Assembly: GCA_963662575.1 (NCBI GenBank)
Contig: OY759723.1
Coordinates: 558,001 to 622,000 of the forward strand
Source: Bin5 sp963662575
Lineage (GTDB): Bacteria > Chloroflexota > Anaerolineae > Caldilineales > Caldilineaceae
Direction of reading: 5' to 3'
DNA length: 64,000 bases
Below are positions 18,235-27,720 of this stretch, in pieces (within the stretch, counting starts at the first letter, position 1; the number at the start of each line of letters is the position of its first letter). A model generated the notes under the pieces. The model saw only the letters and a program-made list of their open reading frames with translations. It was not told the DNA's origin and did no database searches. Position numbers and translations under genes: made by a program.

Positions 18235-19269
18235 ATGGGTCTATTTAGATCCTGGTTTGTTGGTCGGTTCAGGGGTGGCGCATCCGACCAACAAACCGGC
18301 CAAGCAGCAAAGTTGCCATTGAAGTCAGGGCAACCTCAGACCATTCCGCTCGCCGGCCTGGGGAGGGACGGGGCAGGGCGCGGCTTGGGGCAACGCGTTC
18401 GTCACGCGTTGCCCTTTTACGCTGTCCTGCTGCCCACCTTGCTTGGTCTGCTTGTCTTCGACTACTACCCCGCGTTTCTTGCCGTCTACCACTCCTTCTT
18501 CGAATGGGACATCGGACTACCTGCCAAATGGATCGGTGTGGACAACTTTGTGCGCATGTTTACCCAGGACAGGACCTTTATGCGCTCGCTGAGAAACGTG
18601 GGCATCATAACGGTCTGGATCGTGTTTCAGGCTACGGTGATCCCTTTGATTGTGGCGGAACTGATCTTTGCCGTCAAGAGCATACGCTGGAAGTACTGGT
18701 TTCGCATCGGCATGATTTTGCCGGCCATCATCCCGGGTATTGTCCTGTTTCTGCTGTGGCGCTTTATCTATGACGGCTCTGTCGGCTTGCTCAATGCGTT
18801 TCTGACCGGCATCGGATTGGAAAGCTGGACCCGGGTGTGGCTGGGCGACCCCAGGGTTGCGATTTGGGCACTCACCTTTTCCGGTTTTCCGTGGGTGAAC
18901 GGTGTGAACACCTTAATCACGCTGGCAGGGCTGCAGAACATTAACGCGGAGATCCTTGAATCGTCGCAGTTGGATGGCGCCAGCAGGTTGCAGAGGATCT
19001 GGCGTCTGGACATTCCCTTGGTCTTTGGCCAGATCAAGCTCAATCTTGTGCGTGCGATCATTGCCAGCATCCAGATATTTGAGGTTGTCTTCGTGATGAC
19101 CGAAGGCGGGCCGATCAAGTCGACCATGGTGCCGGGGCTTTGGCTATACTACAATGCTTTCAACTACCATCGCATGGGGTATGCCTCCGCCATCGGTGTT
19201 TTCATTTTCGTCACGATTTTGCTTCTGACTCTACTAAGCATGCGGATTTTTCGAGAGGAGCGAGCCTGA
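18235..19269 (+). CDS. Sugar ABC transporter permease, MalF/UgpA type
   Basis: A 344-residue inner-membrane permease with six membrane helices after a roughly 60-residue polar N-terminus. The cytoplasmic EAA loop that docks the ATPase is ESSQLDGASRLQRIWRLDIPL. It starts 17 bases after the solute-binding protein gene. No ATPase gene is present in the operon, which is common where a shared MsmX-type ATPase serves several importers. The long N-terminus (residues 1-55) could mean a later real start, for example within the PFYAVLLPTLLGLL helix region. Confidence 0.92.
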   Translation: MGLFRSWFVGRFRGGASDQQTGQAAKLPLKSGQPQTIPLAGLGRDGAGRGLGQRVRHALPFYAVLLPTLLGLLVFDYYPAFLAVYHSFFEWDIGLPAKWIGVDNFVRMFTQDRTFMRSLRNVGIITVWIVFQATVIPLIVAELIFAVKSIRWKYWFRIGMILPAIIPGIVLFLLWRFIYDGSVGLLNAFLTGIGLESWTRVWLGDPRVAIWALTFSGFPWVNGVNTLITLAGLQNINAEILESSQLDGASRLQRIWRLDIPLVFGQIKLNLVRAIIASIQIFEVVFVMTEGGPIKSTMVPGLWLYYNAFNYHRMGYASAIGVFIFVTILLLTLLSMRIFREERA

Positions 19270-19418
19270 GGAGGCGTGCGAAGAGATTGGCTGTCTCCGT
19301 TTTCCAGTCCTGAATATGACTGCGAAATGATCATTGGAGCGCGCCTTAATTCAACCGCCGCCAAGTCCGCAGGGATGCGGTCAGCAGCGGTCTAACTCTG
19401 CTCCAGGGAGGACCTGTT

Positions 19419-20300
19419 GTGAGCACAGCCCAAGCATCCGGATCTGGACCACCAGTTGCCAGAAGCTGGCGCACGATTGCGATTCGTTGGGGGCGCCAGT
19501 GGCAGATTCCGGTCATTGTCATCCTGATAGTGTTGATGGTGGCGCCAATGCTACTGGCGCTGTTTATCGCCGGCAAGTCGCGGGCGCAGTTTGACTTTAG
19601 CCCATGGGGCCTCACGTTCCCACTTTATTATGACCAGACCTTTTCCGCCGCATGGCGCGTCGTCTCGCAATCGATCCTGAATAGTGTAATCGTGAGCACC
19701 GTTTCCTGTCTGGGCGTGCTCTTTTTCGGCTCTTTGTCGGCATATGTGTTTGCGCGCTTTGAATTTCTGGGCAAGGACACGGTGTTTGTATTAATCCTGT
19801 CGCTGCTGATGATTCCAGCCATTCTGACGCTGGTGCCGCGCTTCGTGGTGGTACACAAGCTAGGCCTGTTTCAGACGATGTGGGCGCTGCTACTGCCATA
19901 CATCGCCGCAGGGCAGGTAATGGCGGTTTTTTTGATGCGCACGTTTTTCAGTTCGATTCCGTCAGAGTACTTCGAGTCGGCCCGTATTGATGGCGCCAGC
20001 GAATTCAGATGCTTCTGGAATATCGCGCTCCCGCTTTCCAAGCATATTGCTGGTGTTGTCGCCATCTTGCAGGTTCTGGGCACGTGGAACGATATCTTCT
20101 GGCCCTATCTGACTATCGGGACGAAGAAGGAGCTGTTCACGATTCCTATTGCGCTGCTGATATTCAATGATCAACTCGGACAACAGATAGGCACGCAGAT
20201 GGCGGGCTATATTATTGCTTCGTTGCCCCTGGTGCTCCTGTTCGCCTTTACCAGCCGCCTGTTTGTCGAAGGTTTGACCGCAGGCGGTCTTAAACTATAG
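19419..20300 (+). CDS. Sugar ABC transporter permease, MalG/UgpE type
   Basis: A 293-residue permease, partner of the preceding one, with six membrane helices and the EAA loop YFESARIDGASEFRCFWNIALPL. The GTG start at 19419 has CAGGGAGGA upstream with suitable spacing. The 149-base gap after the first permease contains nothing recognisable. Together with the binding protein it forms the complete importer apart from the missing ATPase. Confidence 0.93.
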   Translation: MSTAQASGSGPPVARSWRTIAIRWGRQWQIPVIVILIVLMVAPMLLALFIAGKSRAQFDFSPWGLTFPLYYDQTFSAAWRVVSQSILNSVIVSTVSCLGVLFFGSLSAYVFARFEFLGKDTVFVLILSLLMIPAILTLVPRFVVVHKLGLFQTMWALLLPYIAAGQVMAVFLMRTFFSSIPSEYFESARIDGASEFRCFWNIALPLSKHIAGVVAILQVLGTWNDIFWPYLTIGTKKELFTIPIALLIFNDQLGQQIGTQMAGYIIASLPLVLLFAFTSRLFVEGLTAGGLKL

Positions 20301-20334
20301 CGTTTCGTTTAACTCAGTTACTAAGGACGATACC

Positions 20335-21126
20335 ATGGAAACAGTACGCGATCGGATGTGGCTTTGGGGCCATGAGGCAGGAAGTCATGACACGGGTTGG
20401 GATATTTCTCGCTCCTCGCGCATAACGCCGGTGGAGGCTGCGTTCTATATGGACGTGCCCAATTTGATCATGGTGCGCTACCATGATAAGCCGGAGATGC
20501 CGTTCGACCAGTATGCGATACCATTCCGGAGGCTGAAGCAGGTCTTCTGGTCGGTGGTGGGCGGCGCGGGGCGTTCTTCGGAAGAGGAGCGCAAGCATGT
20601 GCTGGATTTGGCGGCGCGTAATCCGAACATTGTTGGCCTCTTTATGGATGACTTCTTCAGACGGGCACAGGATGAGGGCGACGTGGGCGTCCTGGCCGTA
20701 GAGGAACTCCAGTCGCTGCGCGATCAGTTCGAGGTTGGCGGGCGCAGGTTGGAGTTGGGCGTTACACTCTACACGCATCAGCTCGGGATGCCCCTGGCGG
20801 CCCATCTTGAACTTTGTGATTGGGTCTCCCTGTGGACGTGGGAGGCGCCCGAGCTCAAGGATCTGGAAGCGAACATGGCCAAGTGCGAGCAACTCGCTCC
20901 CCGTAGCCGCAAGCTGCTCGGCCTGTACATGTATGACTATGGCCTGCACCTCCACATGCCTCTGGAGGCGATGCAGACGCAGTGCGAAACGGCCTTGGAT
21001 TGGCTGCGCGCCGGACGGATCGAGGGCATGATCTTTCTGGCAAGCTGTATCTGTGACATGGACCTGGAGACCGTGGAATGGACGCGGGACTGGATCGCCA
21101 AGGTGGGTGACGAAGAACTTGGCTGA
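20335..21126 (+). CDS. Uncharacterised protein of the sugar operon
   Basis: A 263-residue cytosolic protein; I do not recognise the family. It has an alternating helix and strand pattern with acidic strand ends (NIVGLFMDDFFRR, LELGVTLYTHQ, WVSLWTWEAPELKDLE, LLGLYMYDYG, IEGMIFLASCICDMDLE), which suggests a TIM-barrel carbohydrate-active protein. Its place 34 bases after the permease and before an oxygenase and hydrolase supports a role in breakdown of the imported compound. The ATG has AAGGA upstream. Confidence 0.6.
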   Translation: METVRDRMWLWGHEAGSHDTGWDISRSSRITPVEAAFYMDVPNLIMVRYHDKPEMPFDQYAIPFRRLKQVFWSVVGGAGRSSEEERKHVLDLAARNPNIVGLFMDDFFRRAQDEGDVGVLAVEELQSLRDQFEVGGRRLELGVTLYTHQLGMPLAAHLELCDWVSLWTWEAPELKDLEANMAKCEQLAPRSRKLLGLYMYDYGLHLHMPLEAMQTQCETALDWLRAGRIEGMIFLASCICDMDLETVEWTRDWIAKVGDEELG

Positions 21127-21409
21127 CAACAGCCGCAGTGAACAGCGACCAACGTCAAGTCACCGATCCGACCTGGCGTCGGGTTCGCTTGCCGTCGCTT
21201 CCAGATTTTGGACATTCGGCGACGGATGAATCGTCTCATCTCCGCGCAGGCGTGATATAGTTACCTTGCTTGGAACGTATAAGAAGCAGTTCTACTTTGG
21301 GATGACGCCCAGGGGAACTGCGCCATGCCCAAGACTTCCTCATTGGTTGATGCGCAGCGGCTTCGCTAATTGAGGACGGTCAGAAACCGGGTATCTGTTA
21401 TGGAGGCAG

Positions 21410-22318
21410 ATGATGACGACAGCGACTGAACTTCAGGAACATAATGCACTGCTCGATGATCCACAAGCGCTGCGCCGGCAGATGGCGACCGATGGCTTTC
21501 TGTTTTTTCGCGGCCTGGTTCCCGCGGATGAAATCGTGGCGCTGCGGCGTCAGATCCTGCAGATCTGCGACAACTACGGCTGGATCGCGCAGGGGACGGA
21601 GTTAATGGACGGCATCGCCGATCCCTCGGCGGACGGAATGGAGCCTTTCTGCGGCGTGGGCGTGCCACCGGCGGCCTATGGTGACGTACAGCGCCTGGAA
21701 TCATTCCATCGACTCGCGCACAATCCGGTGCTGGTCGATATGCTGGGGAAGCTGTTTGATGAAACGGTGCTGGTACACGCCCTCAAGATCGGGCGCTTGA
21801 TGATCCCGGCGAAGGGCAACGCACCCACGCCGGCACACCAGGATCACATCTTCATTCAGGGCACAAAGACTGTGTATACCTGCTGGATGCCGCTGGGCGA
21901 TTGCCCGCGGGAGTTGGGCGGGCTGAGCGTGCTGCGCGGTTCGCACAAGATGGGCGTCTTTCCGGTGCGGGCGGCAGAAGGCGCGGGCGGCCGCCATGTC
22001 ATCTTCGATGAGGATACACCGCAAGAATGGTTCGAGACCGACTTCCAGATCGGCGACGTGCTTGTCTTCCACAGCCTGACCGTTCACAAGTCGATCCCGA
22101 ACCGGACGAAGAACCAGATCCGGCTGTCGACAGATTTCCGCTATCAACCGCCCTCATTGCCGATTGAAACGAAGTCGATCACGCCCCACTGCAATGTGCT
22201 CTCCTGGGAAGAGATTTACGCCGATTGGGAGTCGAAGGATTTGCAGTATTACTGGGAGCGGTATGATCTTGACTTCCAGGAGCATGATGCCTCGCTGGTG
22301 GAGGTCCAGGAGAGGTGA
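21410..22318 (+). CDS. Phytanoyl-CoA dioxygenase (PhyH) family protein
   Basis: A 302-residue Fe(II)/2-oxoglutarate-dependent oxygenase. The double-stranded beta-helix shows the iron-binding HQD (His143, Asp145) and distal His226 in LTVHKSIPNRT, with a following Arg that would bind 2-oxoglutarate. It hydroxylates a small organic substrate, not necessarily a lipid; such genes are very frequent beside sugar importers in this kind of genome. Two ATGs (21410, 21413) follow GGAGG closely. Confidence 0.9.
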   Translation: MMTTATELQEHNALLDDPQALRRQMATDGFLFFRGLVPADEIVALRRQILQICDNYGWIAQGTELMDGIADPSADGMEPFCGVGVPPAAYGDVQRLESFHRLAHNPVLVDMLGKLFDETVLVHALKIGRLMIPAKGNAPTPAHQDHIFIQGTKTVYTCWMPLGDCPRELGGLSVLRGSHKMGVFPVRAAEGAGGRHVIFDEDTPQEWFETDFQIGDVLVFHSLTVHKSIPNRTKNQIRLSTDFRYQPPSLPIETKSITPHCNVLSWEEIYADWESKDLQYYWERYDLDFQEHDASLVEVQER

Positions 22319-22356
22319 AGGGCTGATGGCGAGTAGGGAGGAGCGGGAGGGAGAGC

Positions 22357-23859
22357 ATGTCTAAACCGATCGGGTTGCATCCTGAGAATCCCCGTTACTT
22401 TCTGTACAAGGGCAGGCCGCTGGTGCTGATCACGGCGACCGAGCATTACGGCGCGGTGATCAACCGCAACTTTGACTATGTCGCCTATCTTGATGATGCT
22501 GCCGAGAAACGGCAGACGCTGAGCCGCTGCTTTCTGCTCTTTCGGGAGCTGCAGGTTTTCGATCCCGCTACGCAGGTGAAGCCGATCAATCCACATTCGC
22601 CGTGCAAACCGTTGCCGGGCGAATACGTTGCGCCATTCGTGCGCAGCGGGCCGGGTTTTGCCACGGACGGCTATCCTAAGTTCGATCTGGACCGGTGGAA
22701 TCCGGAATATTTCGAGCGTTTGCGGGGTTTTCTGGCGGCGGCGCAGGCGCGGGATGTGATGATCGAGCTGACGTTATTCAGCAGCACGTACAGCGATGCG
22801 GTGTGGGGGCTGAATCCGTTGAACATCCAGAACAATATCAACGGTGTGGGCGACATCCCGTGGCAGGACTACATATCGGGCCGCGATGCTGCGCTGATGG
22901 AGCGGCAGATGGCCTATGTCAGCAAGGTGGTCGAGGAGGTGAACGGTTACGACTGCTTCTACTTTGAGGTCTGCAACGAGCCGTTTACGGCCAGGGCGGG
23001 CATGACGCCCGAAACCGGATATGCCACCCAGGCGGAAGTCGATGGCTGGCAGGAGGCGGTACGCGATCAGATCCGCGCGACGGAGGCGGGACTGCCCAAG
23101 AAGCATCTGATCTTCCAGGTGCCGGTGGAAAACTGGCGCACCGACACTGCGTTGGAGCAGATCCTGGGGGAGGAGTCGGTGGACGCGGTGAACCTGCACG
23201 ACTACCAGCAACTGACTTACAAGGGCGATATCCTGGCGCCGCTGTCGCGGTTCATGCAGCGCGACCTGCGGCTGGCGCGTATTCAGCAGGTGTGGACAAC
23301 TGTTCACGAGACGGGCAAGCCGTTCGTGTTCGACGAGGACAACGCGGCGACGAGTTCGCTGGACGAGGAGTCGTGGATCGTGCATCGCAAACGGGCCTGG
23401 GCGACGGTCTGCAGCGGCGGCCACTACAACATGATTGACTTTTCGATCCAGGCCGGGGGGCAGGAGGCAGGTACGCCGGCGGCACAGGCGATGATTCGCA
23501 GCTGGATGAAGAATCTTTCGGCGTTCATTCACGGGGTCAGTTTCGTGCAGATGGTGCCGGAGCCGGACTTTGCCAGTGGGACGCCGGACAACACGATTGC
23601 GATCGCGCTGGTGCAGCCGGGGCGGGCCTACGTCGTCTATGTGGCGGATCAGCGGGAGGTGGATGATCCCGGACTGGAGCAGCCCTGCCAGGGGCGCCTG
23701 GCTTTCACGCTGCCAGCGGGCAGTTACTCGGCCCGGCTCTATTCGCCGGCAGAGGGAGGGTACACGGGACAGCCACTGACCATCTCCGGCGGTGAAACGG
23801 GAATCGACCTGGAGCCTTTCAGCCACGACATTGTCGTTTATATAGAGGCGGGCGGTTAG
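22357..23859 (+). CDS. Putative glycoside hydrolase, clan GH-A-like
   Basis: A 500-residue protein with an (alpha/beta)8-barrel layout. The segment FEVCNEPF has the Asn-Glu pair of clan GH-A acid/base catalysts (Glu208), and TGKPFVFDEDN (around residue 325) is at the position of the nucleophile strand. A small C-terminal beta domain follows (about 420-500). No signal peptide is visible, so it would act on imported material in the cytosol. Substrate unknown. The ATG has GGAGGGAG upstream. Confidence 0.72.
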   Translation: MSKPIGLHPENPRYFLYKGRPLVLITATEHYGAVINRNFDYVAYLDDAAEKRQTLSRCFLLFRELQVFDPATQVKPINPHSPCKPLPGEYVAPFVRSGPGFATDGYPKFDLDRWNPEYFERLRGFLAAAQARDVMIELTLFSSTYSDAVWGLNPLNIQNNINGVGDIPWQDYISGRDAALMERQMAYVSKVVEEVNGYDCFYFEVCNEPFTARAGMTPETGYATQAEVDGWQEAVRDQIRATEAGLPKKHLIFQVPVENWRTDTALEQILGEESVDAVNLHDYQQLTYKGDILAPLSRFMQRDLRLARIQQVWTTVHETGKPFVFDEDNAATSSLDEESWIVHRKRAWATVCSGGHYNMIDFSIQAGGQEAGTPAAQAMIRSWMKNLSAFIHGVSFVQMVPEPDFASGTPDNTIAIALVQPGRAYVVYVADQREVDDPGLEQPCQGRLAFTLPAGSYSARLYSPAEGGYTGQPLTISGGETGIDLEPFSHDIVVYIEAGG

Positions 23860-23907
23860 TGGTCAGTGGCCGGTGCAGTTTCTGCCAACCGATGAAGGAG
23901 TTGCAAG

Positions 23908-24750
23908 ATGGAACTTAAGCTTTCGTGCCCGGATTTTACCTTTCCGCTGTTGCCGCACGACGACGTACTGAAGCTGATCGCGATGATGGGCTTCCAGGGG
24001 GTGGATATAGGTCTGTTTGAGGACCGTTCCCACATCTTTCCCAGCCATGTAATGCCCAATATGGCGGCGTCGGCGCGCGACCTGACGAGCCGGGTCCAGG
24101 ATAAGGGGTTGGAGATTGCCGACGTCTATTTTCAGGCGTCGGGTCCGGGGTTGCCGGCGCTGGCGATAAACCATCCCGACGCAGAGGAGCGCCGGCAGGC
24201 GCGCGATCTGTTCACCCGCGTCGTCGAGTTCACGCTGCGTTGCAACGCCACCCATATCACGATCGAGCCGGGGCTGCCGTGGGAGGGCGAATCCTACGAG
24301 ACGTCGCTGCAGCGGGCGTGCGAGGAGCTGGCGTGGCGGGTAGAGCTGGCGCAGGCGGCGGGATGCGTGTGCGCGGTGGAGCCCAACGTCGAGTCTGTGA
24401 CGCGCACGCCGGAGCAGACGCGGCGCATGCTGGAGATGACGCCCGGATTGACGCTGACGCTGGATTATTCCCATTTCGCCTACCGGGAGATCAGCGACGA
24501 CGAGAGCGAAACATTGATCCCGCATAGCTCCCATTTTCATGCGCGCGGGGGACATAAGAACCGTTTGCAGTCGCTGATCCAGCACAATGTGATCGACTAC
24601 CCGCGCGTGGTGCGGGCGCTGCGGGATTCTGGCTACGAGGGCTACATCTGCGTCGAGTATGTGTGGGTCGATTGGGAGGGCTGCAACGAGGTGGATACGC
24701 TTTCAGAAACGATCCAGATGCGGGATCTGCTGCGCTCGGTCGATTTGTGA
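23908..24750 (+). CDS. Sugar phosphate isomerase/epimerase (xylose isomerase-like TIM barrel)
   Basis: A 280-residue protein of the AP endonuclease family 2 fold. Metal-site candidates lie in HITIEPGLPWEG, CAVEPNVES, LTLDYSHFAY, SHFHARGG and YICVEYVW. Related enzymes isomerise or epimerise sugars or dehydrate inositols. The ATG has AAGGAG eight bases upstream. It closes the carbohydrate operon, so it probably acts on the imported sugar. Confidence 0.88.
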   Translation: MELKLSCPDFTFPLLPHDDVLKLIAMMGFQGVDIGLFEDRSHIFPSHVMPNMAASARDLTSRVQDKGLEIADVYFQASGPGLPALAINHPDAEERRQARDLFTRVVEFTLRCNATHITIEPGLPWEGESYETSLQRACEELAWRVELAQAAGCVCAVEPNVESVTRTPEQTRRMLEMTPGLTLTLDYSHFAYREISDDESETLIPHSSHFHARGGHKNRLQSLIQHNVIDYPRVVRALRDSGYEGYICVEYVWVDWEGCNEVDTLSETIQMRDLLRSVDL

Positions 24751-24796
24751 AAGTTGTGAAGTTGACGGGCGATAGTGAGGGCGCTCGGGTTGTCCT

Positions 24797-25465
24797 GTGA
24801 GCACACCGGGCCTACACCTGCGCACACTGTTCCGATTGGATAACGCCGGCCGTATCCTGGGGACACGTGAGCCGGACCCGGATCCAGGACCGTTATTCGC
24901 GCTGATTCGCGGCAGGACGAGTTGCGCCTGGGCTGTGCGGGCGGACGTGCAGCAGGAGATCGCGGAGGAGCTTGACGGTCTCGCCCGCGAAGAGCCTCCC
25001 GTTACGGACCTGCGCGATGATCCGGTGCATGCGGAGCGGTACAGGGCGCTGGCCAGGGGAGAAGTATACTCCGGGCCAGCGTTTGCTTTCCCCGAAACAG
25101 TTGAAGAGCCTGATGCCACCGTCCTTGTAGATGAAGTGCGGTTGCTTACGCGCCATTTTTCCGGGTGGACGGCCGCTGAGATTCCGGGGCGGTCGCCGGT
25201 TGTTGGAGTGGTGGAGGATGGGCACGCGGTGAGTGTCTGCTTCTGTGCCCGGCGCTCGGACACGGCAGCAGAGGCGGGGCTGGAAACGGCAGCGGAACAC
25301 CGTGGACGCGGGCTCGGTCCGCAGGTGGCGGCGGCATGGGCACTGGCGGTGCGGGCGTCGGGCCGGGTTCCGCTCTACAGTGCGTCGTGGGCGAACGGGG
25401 CTTCGCTGGCGGTTGCGCGGAAGTTGGGTCTGGTGGCGTATGCTTGTGGGTGGAGTTTGGGGTAG
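24797..25465 (+). CDS. GNAT-family N-acetyltransferase
   Basis: A 222-residue protein with a C-terminal GNAT core: VVEDGHAVSVCFCAR, the acetyl-CoA-binding ETAAEHRGRGLGPQVAAAWA (about 168-187) and SASWANGASLAVARKLGLV. The N-terminal 100 residues are not recognisable. The start is a GTG at 24797. The acyl acceptor is unknown. It is separate from the sugar operon by 46 bases but on the same strand. Confidence 0.82.
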   Translation: MSTPGLHLRTLFRLDNAGRILGTREPDPDPGPLFALIRGRTSCAWAVRADVQQEIAEELDGLAREEPPVTDLRDDPVHAERYRALARGEVYSGPAFAFPETVEEPDATVLVDEVRLLTRHFSGWTAAEIPGRSPVVGVVEDGHAVSVCFCARRSDTAAEAGLETAAEHRGRGLGPQVAAAWALAVRASGRVPLYSASWANGASLAVARKLGLVAYACGWSLG

Positions 25466-25644
25466 GGGCGTTGGTTGGTTGAGCGTGTGCTTGGTTCTTG
25501 AAGGCCAGGACCGAAGACAAATTGCCGCTGGGTTGCATTCCTGCAGATCTCGGAATTGCAAGATTGCAGTTCTGACAGTCCTTCGCATTGAATGCCGCCA
25601 ACGTAAGCCCAAAACTGATCCACACACTCTGACTGCATATCCCA

Positions 25645-25673
25645 TTGTTATTTGCTGTCACAGAAGGCATAAT
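25645..25673 (+). promoter_or_regulatory. Possible promoter of the ATPase/DUF4276 module
   Basis: TTGTTA at 25645-25650 and CATAAT at 25668-25673 with 17 bases between, about 75 bases before the ATPase start. The match is fair but not consensus. Confidence 0.4.
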
Positions 25674-25749
25674 ATGTGCAGTCTAGGCGGGAGCCTGTCG
25701 GCACCTGCAACTCCAATCTAACTGAAACGGACAACGGGCCGGGATACCC

Positions 25750-26958
25750 ATGTCTGAACCAGTTCTTCGCACGCTGATTTTGAAACAGTTCCGCAGCCTG
25801 CCTGCCGAGGTGGTGGAATTCGGCAACCCTACTTTTCTCGTTGGGCAGAACGGCACTGGCAAGAGCAACTTCGCCGATGCATTCGCGTTTCTGGCGGAAG
25901 CGATGGCCTCCCCACTGCAAGCGGTTTTGGCCCGCCGCGGCGGTTTCCCCGCGGTCGGAAACCGCAGATCCGCGTACGGGCGGCCGTCAAGCTTGGGTCT
26001 GGCGGTCATTTTGTCGCGGCCAGACGACCGGACGGTTGAAGCTCGATATGGATTCGAGTTAAGCCCTATGGGAGAATACGGTTTCGAGGTCGTACGGGAG
26101 CAGTGCATCGTGCGTCGTGCCGATGGGTCGCGCAGTTGGTTCGATCGATCGGGCCCGGACGCGGTTTGGCGAAGTAATGTAAATTCCCTGGATCCGGTCT
26201 TGGAGTCGAGCGCCCTCGCTCTCCCGCTGGTAGGCGGCGATATGCGCTTTCAGTCCGTATTGCGTTTTCTGTCCCGAATGCAGACCTGTCGCATCGAACC
26301 CGCGGCTTTACGGGAGATGCAGGACCCAGACGAGGGTGTGCGGCTGCATCCCGACGGCAGAAACGCGGCCAGTGTACTGCGCGAGATCGAGAGCGCCGCT
26401 CCGGATGATTGGCGGACAATCCTCGAGCTTCTAGAAAGCATTGTGCCCCGGACCGTCGGCGTTCAGCCTAAGAGACACGGCAACAAACTGACACTGGAGT
26501 TTGCACAGGACTGGTCGCTGACGGAGCATATGAAATTCGAGGCTTTCAACATGTCCGACGGCACGCTGCGCGTGTTGGGCCTTCTCGCCGCGGTTTTCCA
26601 GCGTCCTCCGCCCTCGCTCCTCGTGATTGAAGAACCGGAGGCCACCATCCACCCAGGCGCGTTGGGATCAGTTCTGGACGTGTTACGCCGTGCCGGACGC
26701 TCTATGCAGGTTGTCGTGACAACGCACAGCCCCGACATTCTCGACGCCGATTGGATCGAAGATCGACACCTCCGTATCTCCCAATGGGAGGCGGGCAGGA
26801 CAGGCATCAGTTCAGTGTCGCCCGCGGTACGGCAGACACTGAGCGAGCACCTGATGGGGGCCGGTGAATTGCTGCGCGCCAACGCCTTGACCGCAGCTGA
26901 ACTATTCGCTCACGATCCTCGCCAACTCGAACTCTTCCCTGAGGGCGATCTTACGTGA
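25750..26958 (+). CDS. AAA-type ATPase, RecF/OLD-like (AAA_21)
   Basis: A 402-residue ABC/SMC-like ATPase: Walker A GQNGTGKSN (residues 32-40), a long insertion, an LSDG-like signature (FNMSDGTLRVLGLLA), Walker B SLLVIEEPEATIHPG and switch His in VVTTHSPDILDA. Such ATPases, when next to a TOPRIM-fold protein, form anti-phage or nucleic-acid surveillance pairs (OLD, PARIS and AbiL types as known examples). The stop overlaps the GTG start of the next gene (GTGA), so the two are coupled. Anti-phage function here is inference. Confidence 0.88.
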   Translation: MSEPVLRTLILKQFRSLPAEVVEFGNPTFLVGQNGTGKSNFADAFAFLAEAMASPLQAVLARRGGFPAVGNRRSAYGRPSSLGLAVILSRPDDRTVEARYGFELSPMGEYGFEVVREQCIVRRADGSRSWFDRSGPDAVWRSNVNSLDPVLESSALALPLVGGDMRFQSVLRFLSRMQTCRIEPAALREMQDPDEGVRLHPDGRNAASVLREIESAAPDDWRTILELLESIVPRTVGVQPKRHGNKLTLEFAQDWSLTEHMKFEAFNMSDGTLRVLGLLAAVFQRPPPSLLVIEEPEATIHPGALGSVLDVLRRAGRSMQVVVTTHSPDILDADWIEDRHLRISQWEAGRTGISSVSPAVRQTLSEHLMGAGELLRANALTAAELFAHDPRQLELFPEGDLT

Positions 26959-27584
26959 AGATACAACCTATCGTTGAAGGATACGGCGAAGTGAAGGCGT
27001 TGCCGGTCCTGTTGCGCCGCCTTGTCGAAGAAGCGGAAGTCTGGAGTGTGGGTGTCGGTCGACCGATCCGGAAGCCGCGCAACCAGTTGGTGCGCGAGAC
27101 CGAACTGAAGAAAGCAGTGAGGCTGGCACTACTCCAACCGGACTGTAGCGCGGTTCTCATCCTATTCGACGGAAATTCGGACTGTCCCGCCGAGCTAGGC
27201 CCGGCTGTCCAGGAGTGGGCAGCGGCTGAAGCTGGCGGCGTGCCCTGCGAGGTCGTCATCGCCCACCGCGAGTATGAAGCATGGTTTCTGGCCGCAGTTG
27301 AGTCCTTGCGCGGCCAGCGCCGTATCCGTTCCAACGCCCAGCCTCACCCCAACCCCGAACAGCCCCGCGACGCCAAAGGTCACTTGGAAGGACGGATGGA
27401 ATCCGGTGCAACCTATCTCGAGACGACGGACCAACCTGCTCTGAGCGCCAGCTTCTCATTTACAGACGCGTATAGGCACAGCCGTTCGTTCCGAAAGCTC
27501 GCCTACGCATTCGGTCGACTGGTGGGTTCCATGGGGCAGGAGGTTGGCGAATGGCCTCCTGCTTTCTGGGCTGGAGAGCGATAA
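26955..27584 (+). CDS. DUF4276 TOPRIM-like protein
   Basis: A 209-residue protein matching the DUF4276 pattern: IQPIVEGYGEVKALPVLLRRL (catalytic-type Glu and Gly), AVLILFDGNSDCP (the acidic strand; usual form is Asp-x-Asp, here Asp-Gly-Asn), VVIAHREYEAWFLAAVESLRG and DQPALSASF. The TOPRIM fold implies a metal-dependent nuclease activity. The second acidic position is Asn, which may weaken metal binding. Its GTG overlaps the ATPase stop, giving a classic ATPase plus TOPRIM effector pair. Confidence 0.85.
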   Translation: MKIQPIVEGYGEVKALPVLLRRLVEEAEVWSVGVGRPIRKPRNQLVRETELKKAVRLALLQPDCSAVLILFDGNSDCPAELGPAVQEWAAAEAGGVPCEVVIAHREYEAWFLAAVESLRGQRRIRSNAQPHPNPEQPRDAKGHLEGRMESGATYLETTDQPALSASFSFTDAYRHSRSFRKLAYAFGRLVGSMGQEVGEWPPAFWAGER

Positions 27585-27720
27585 GCGCTATGCGTCCAAC
27601 CGTGGCGGGTTGGATAAAGAAGGACTATAATCCGTAGAGCAATCGTCTTCCCCCACGATTATGGCCAGCACGTAGCTTACAAAGTGCGATATACGCCCTG
27701 CTGGACTTTGGAGAAACCAA

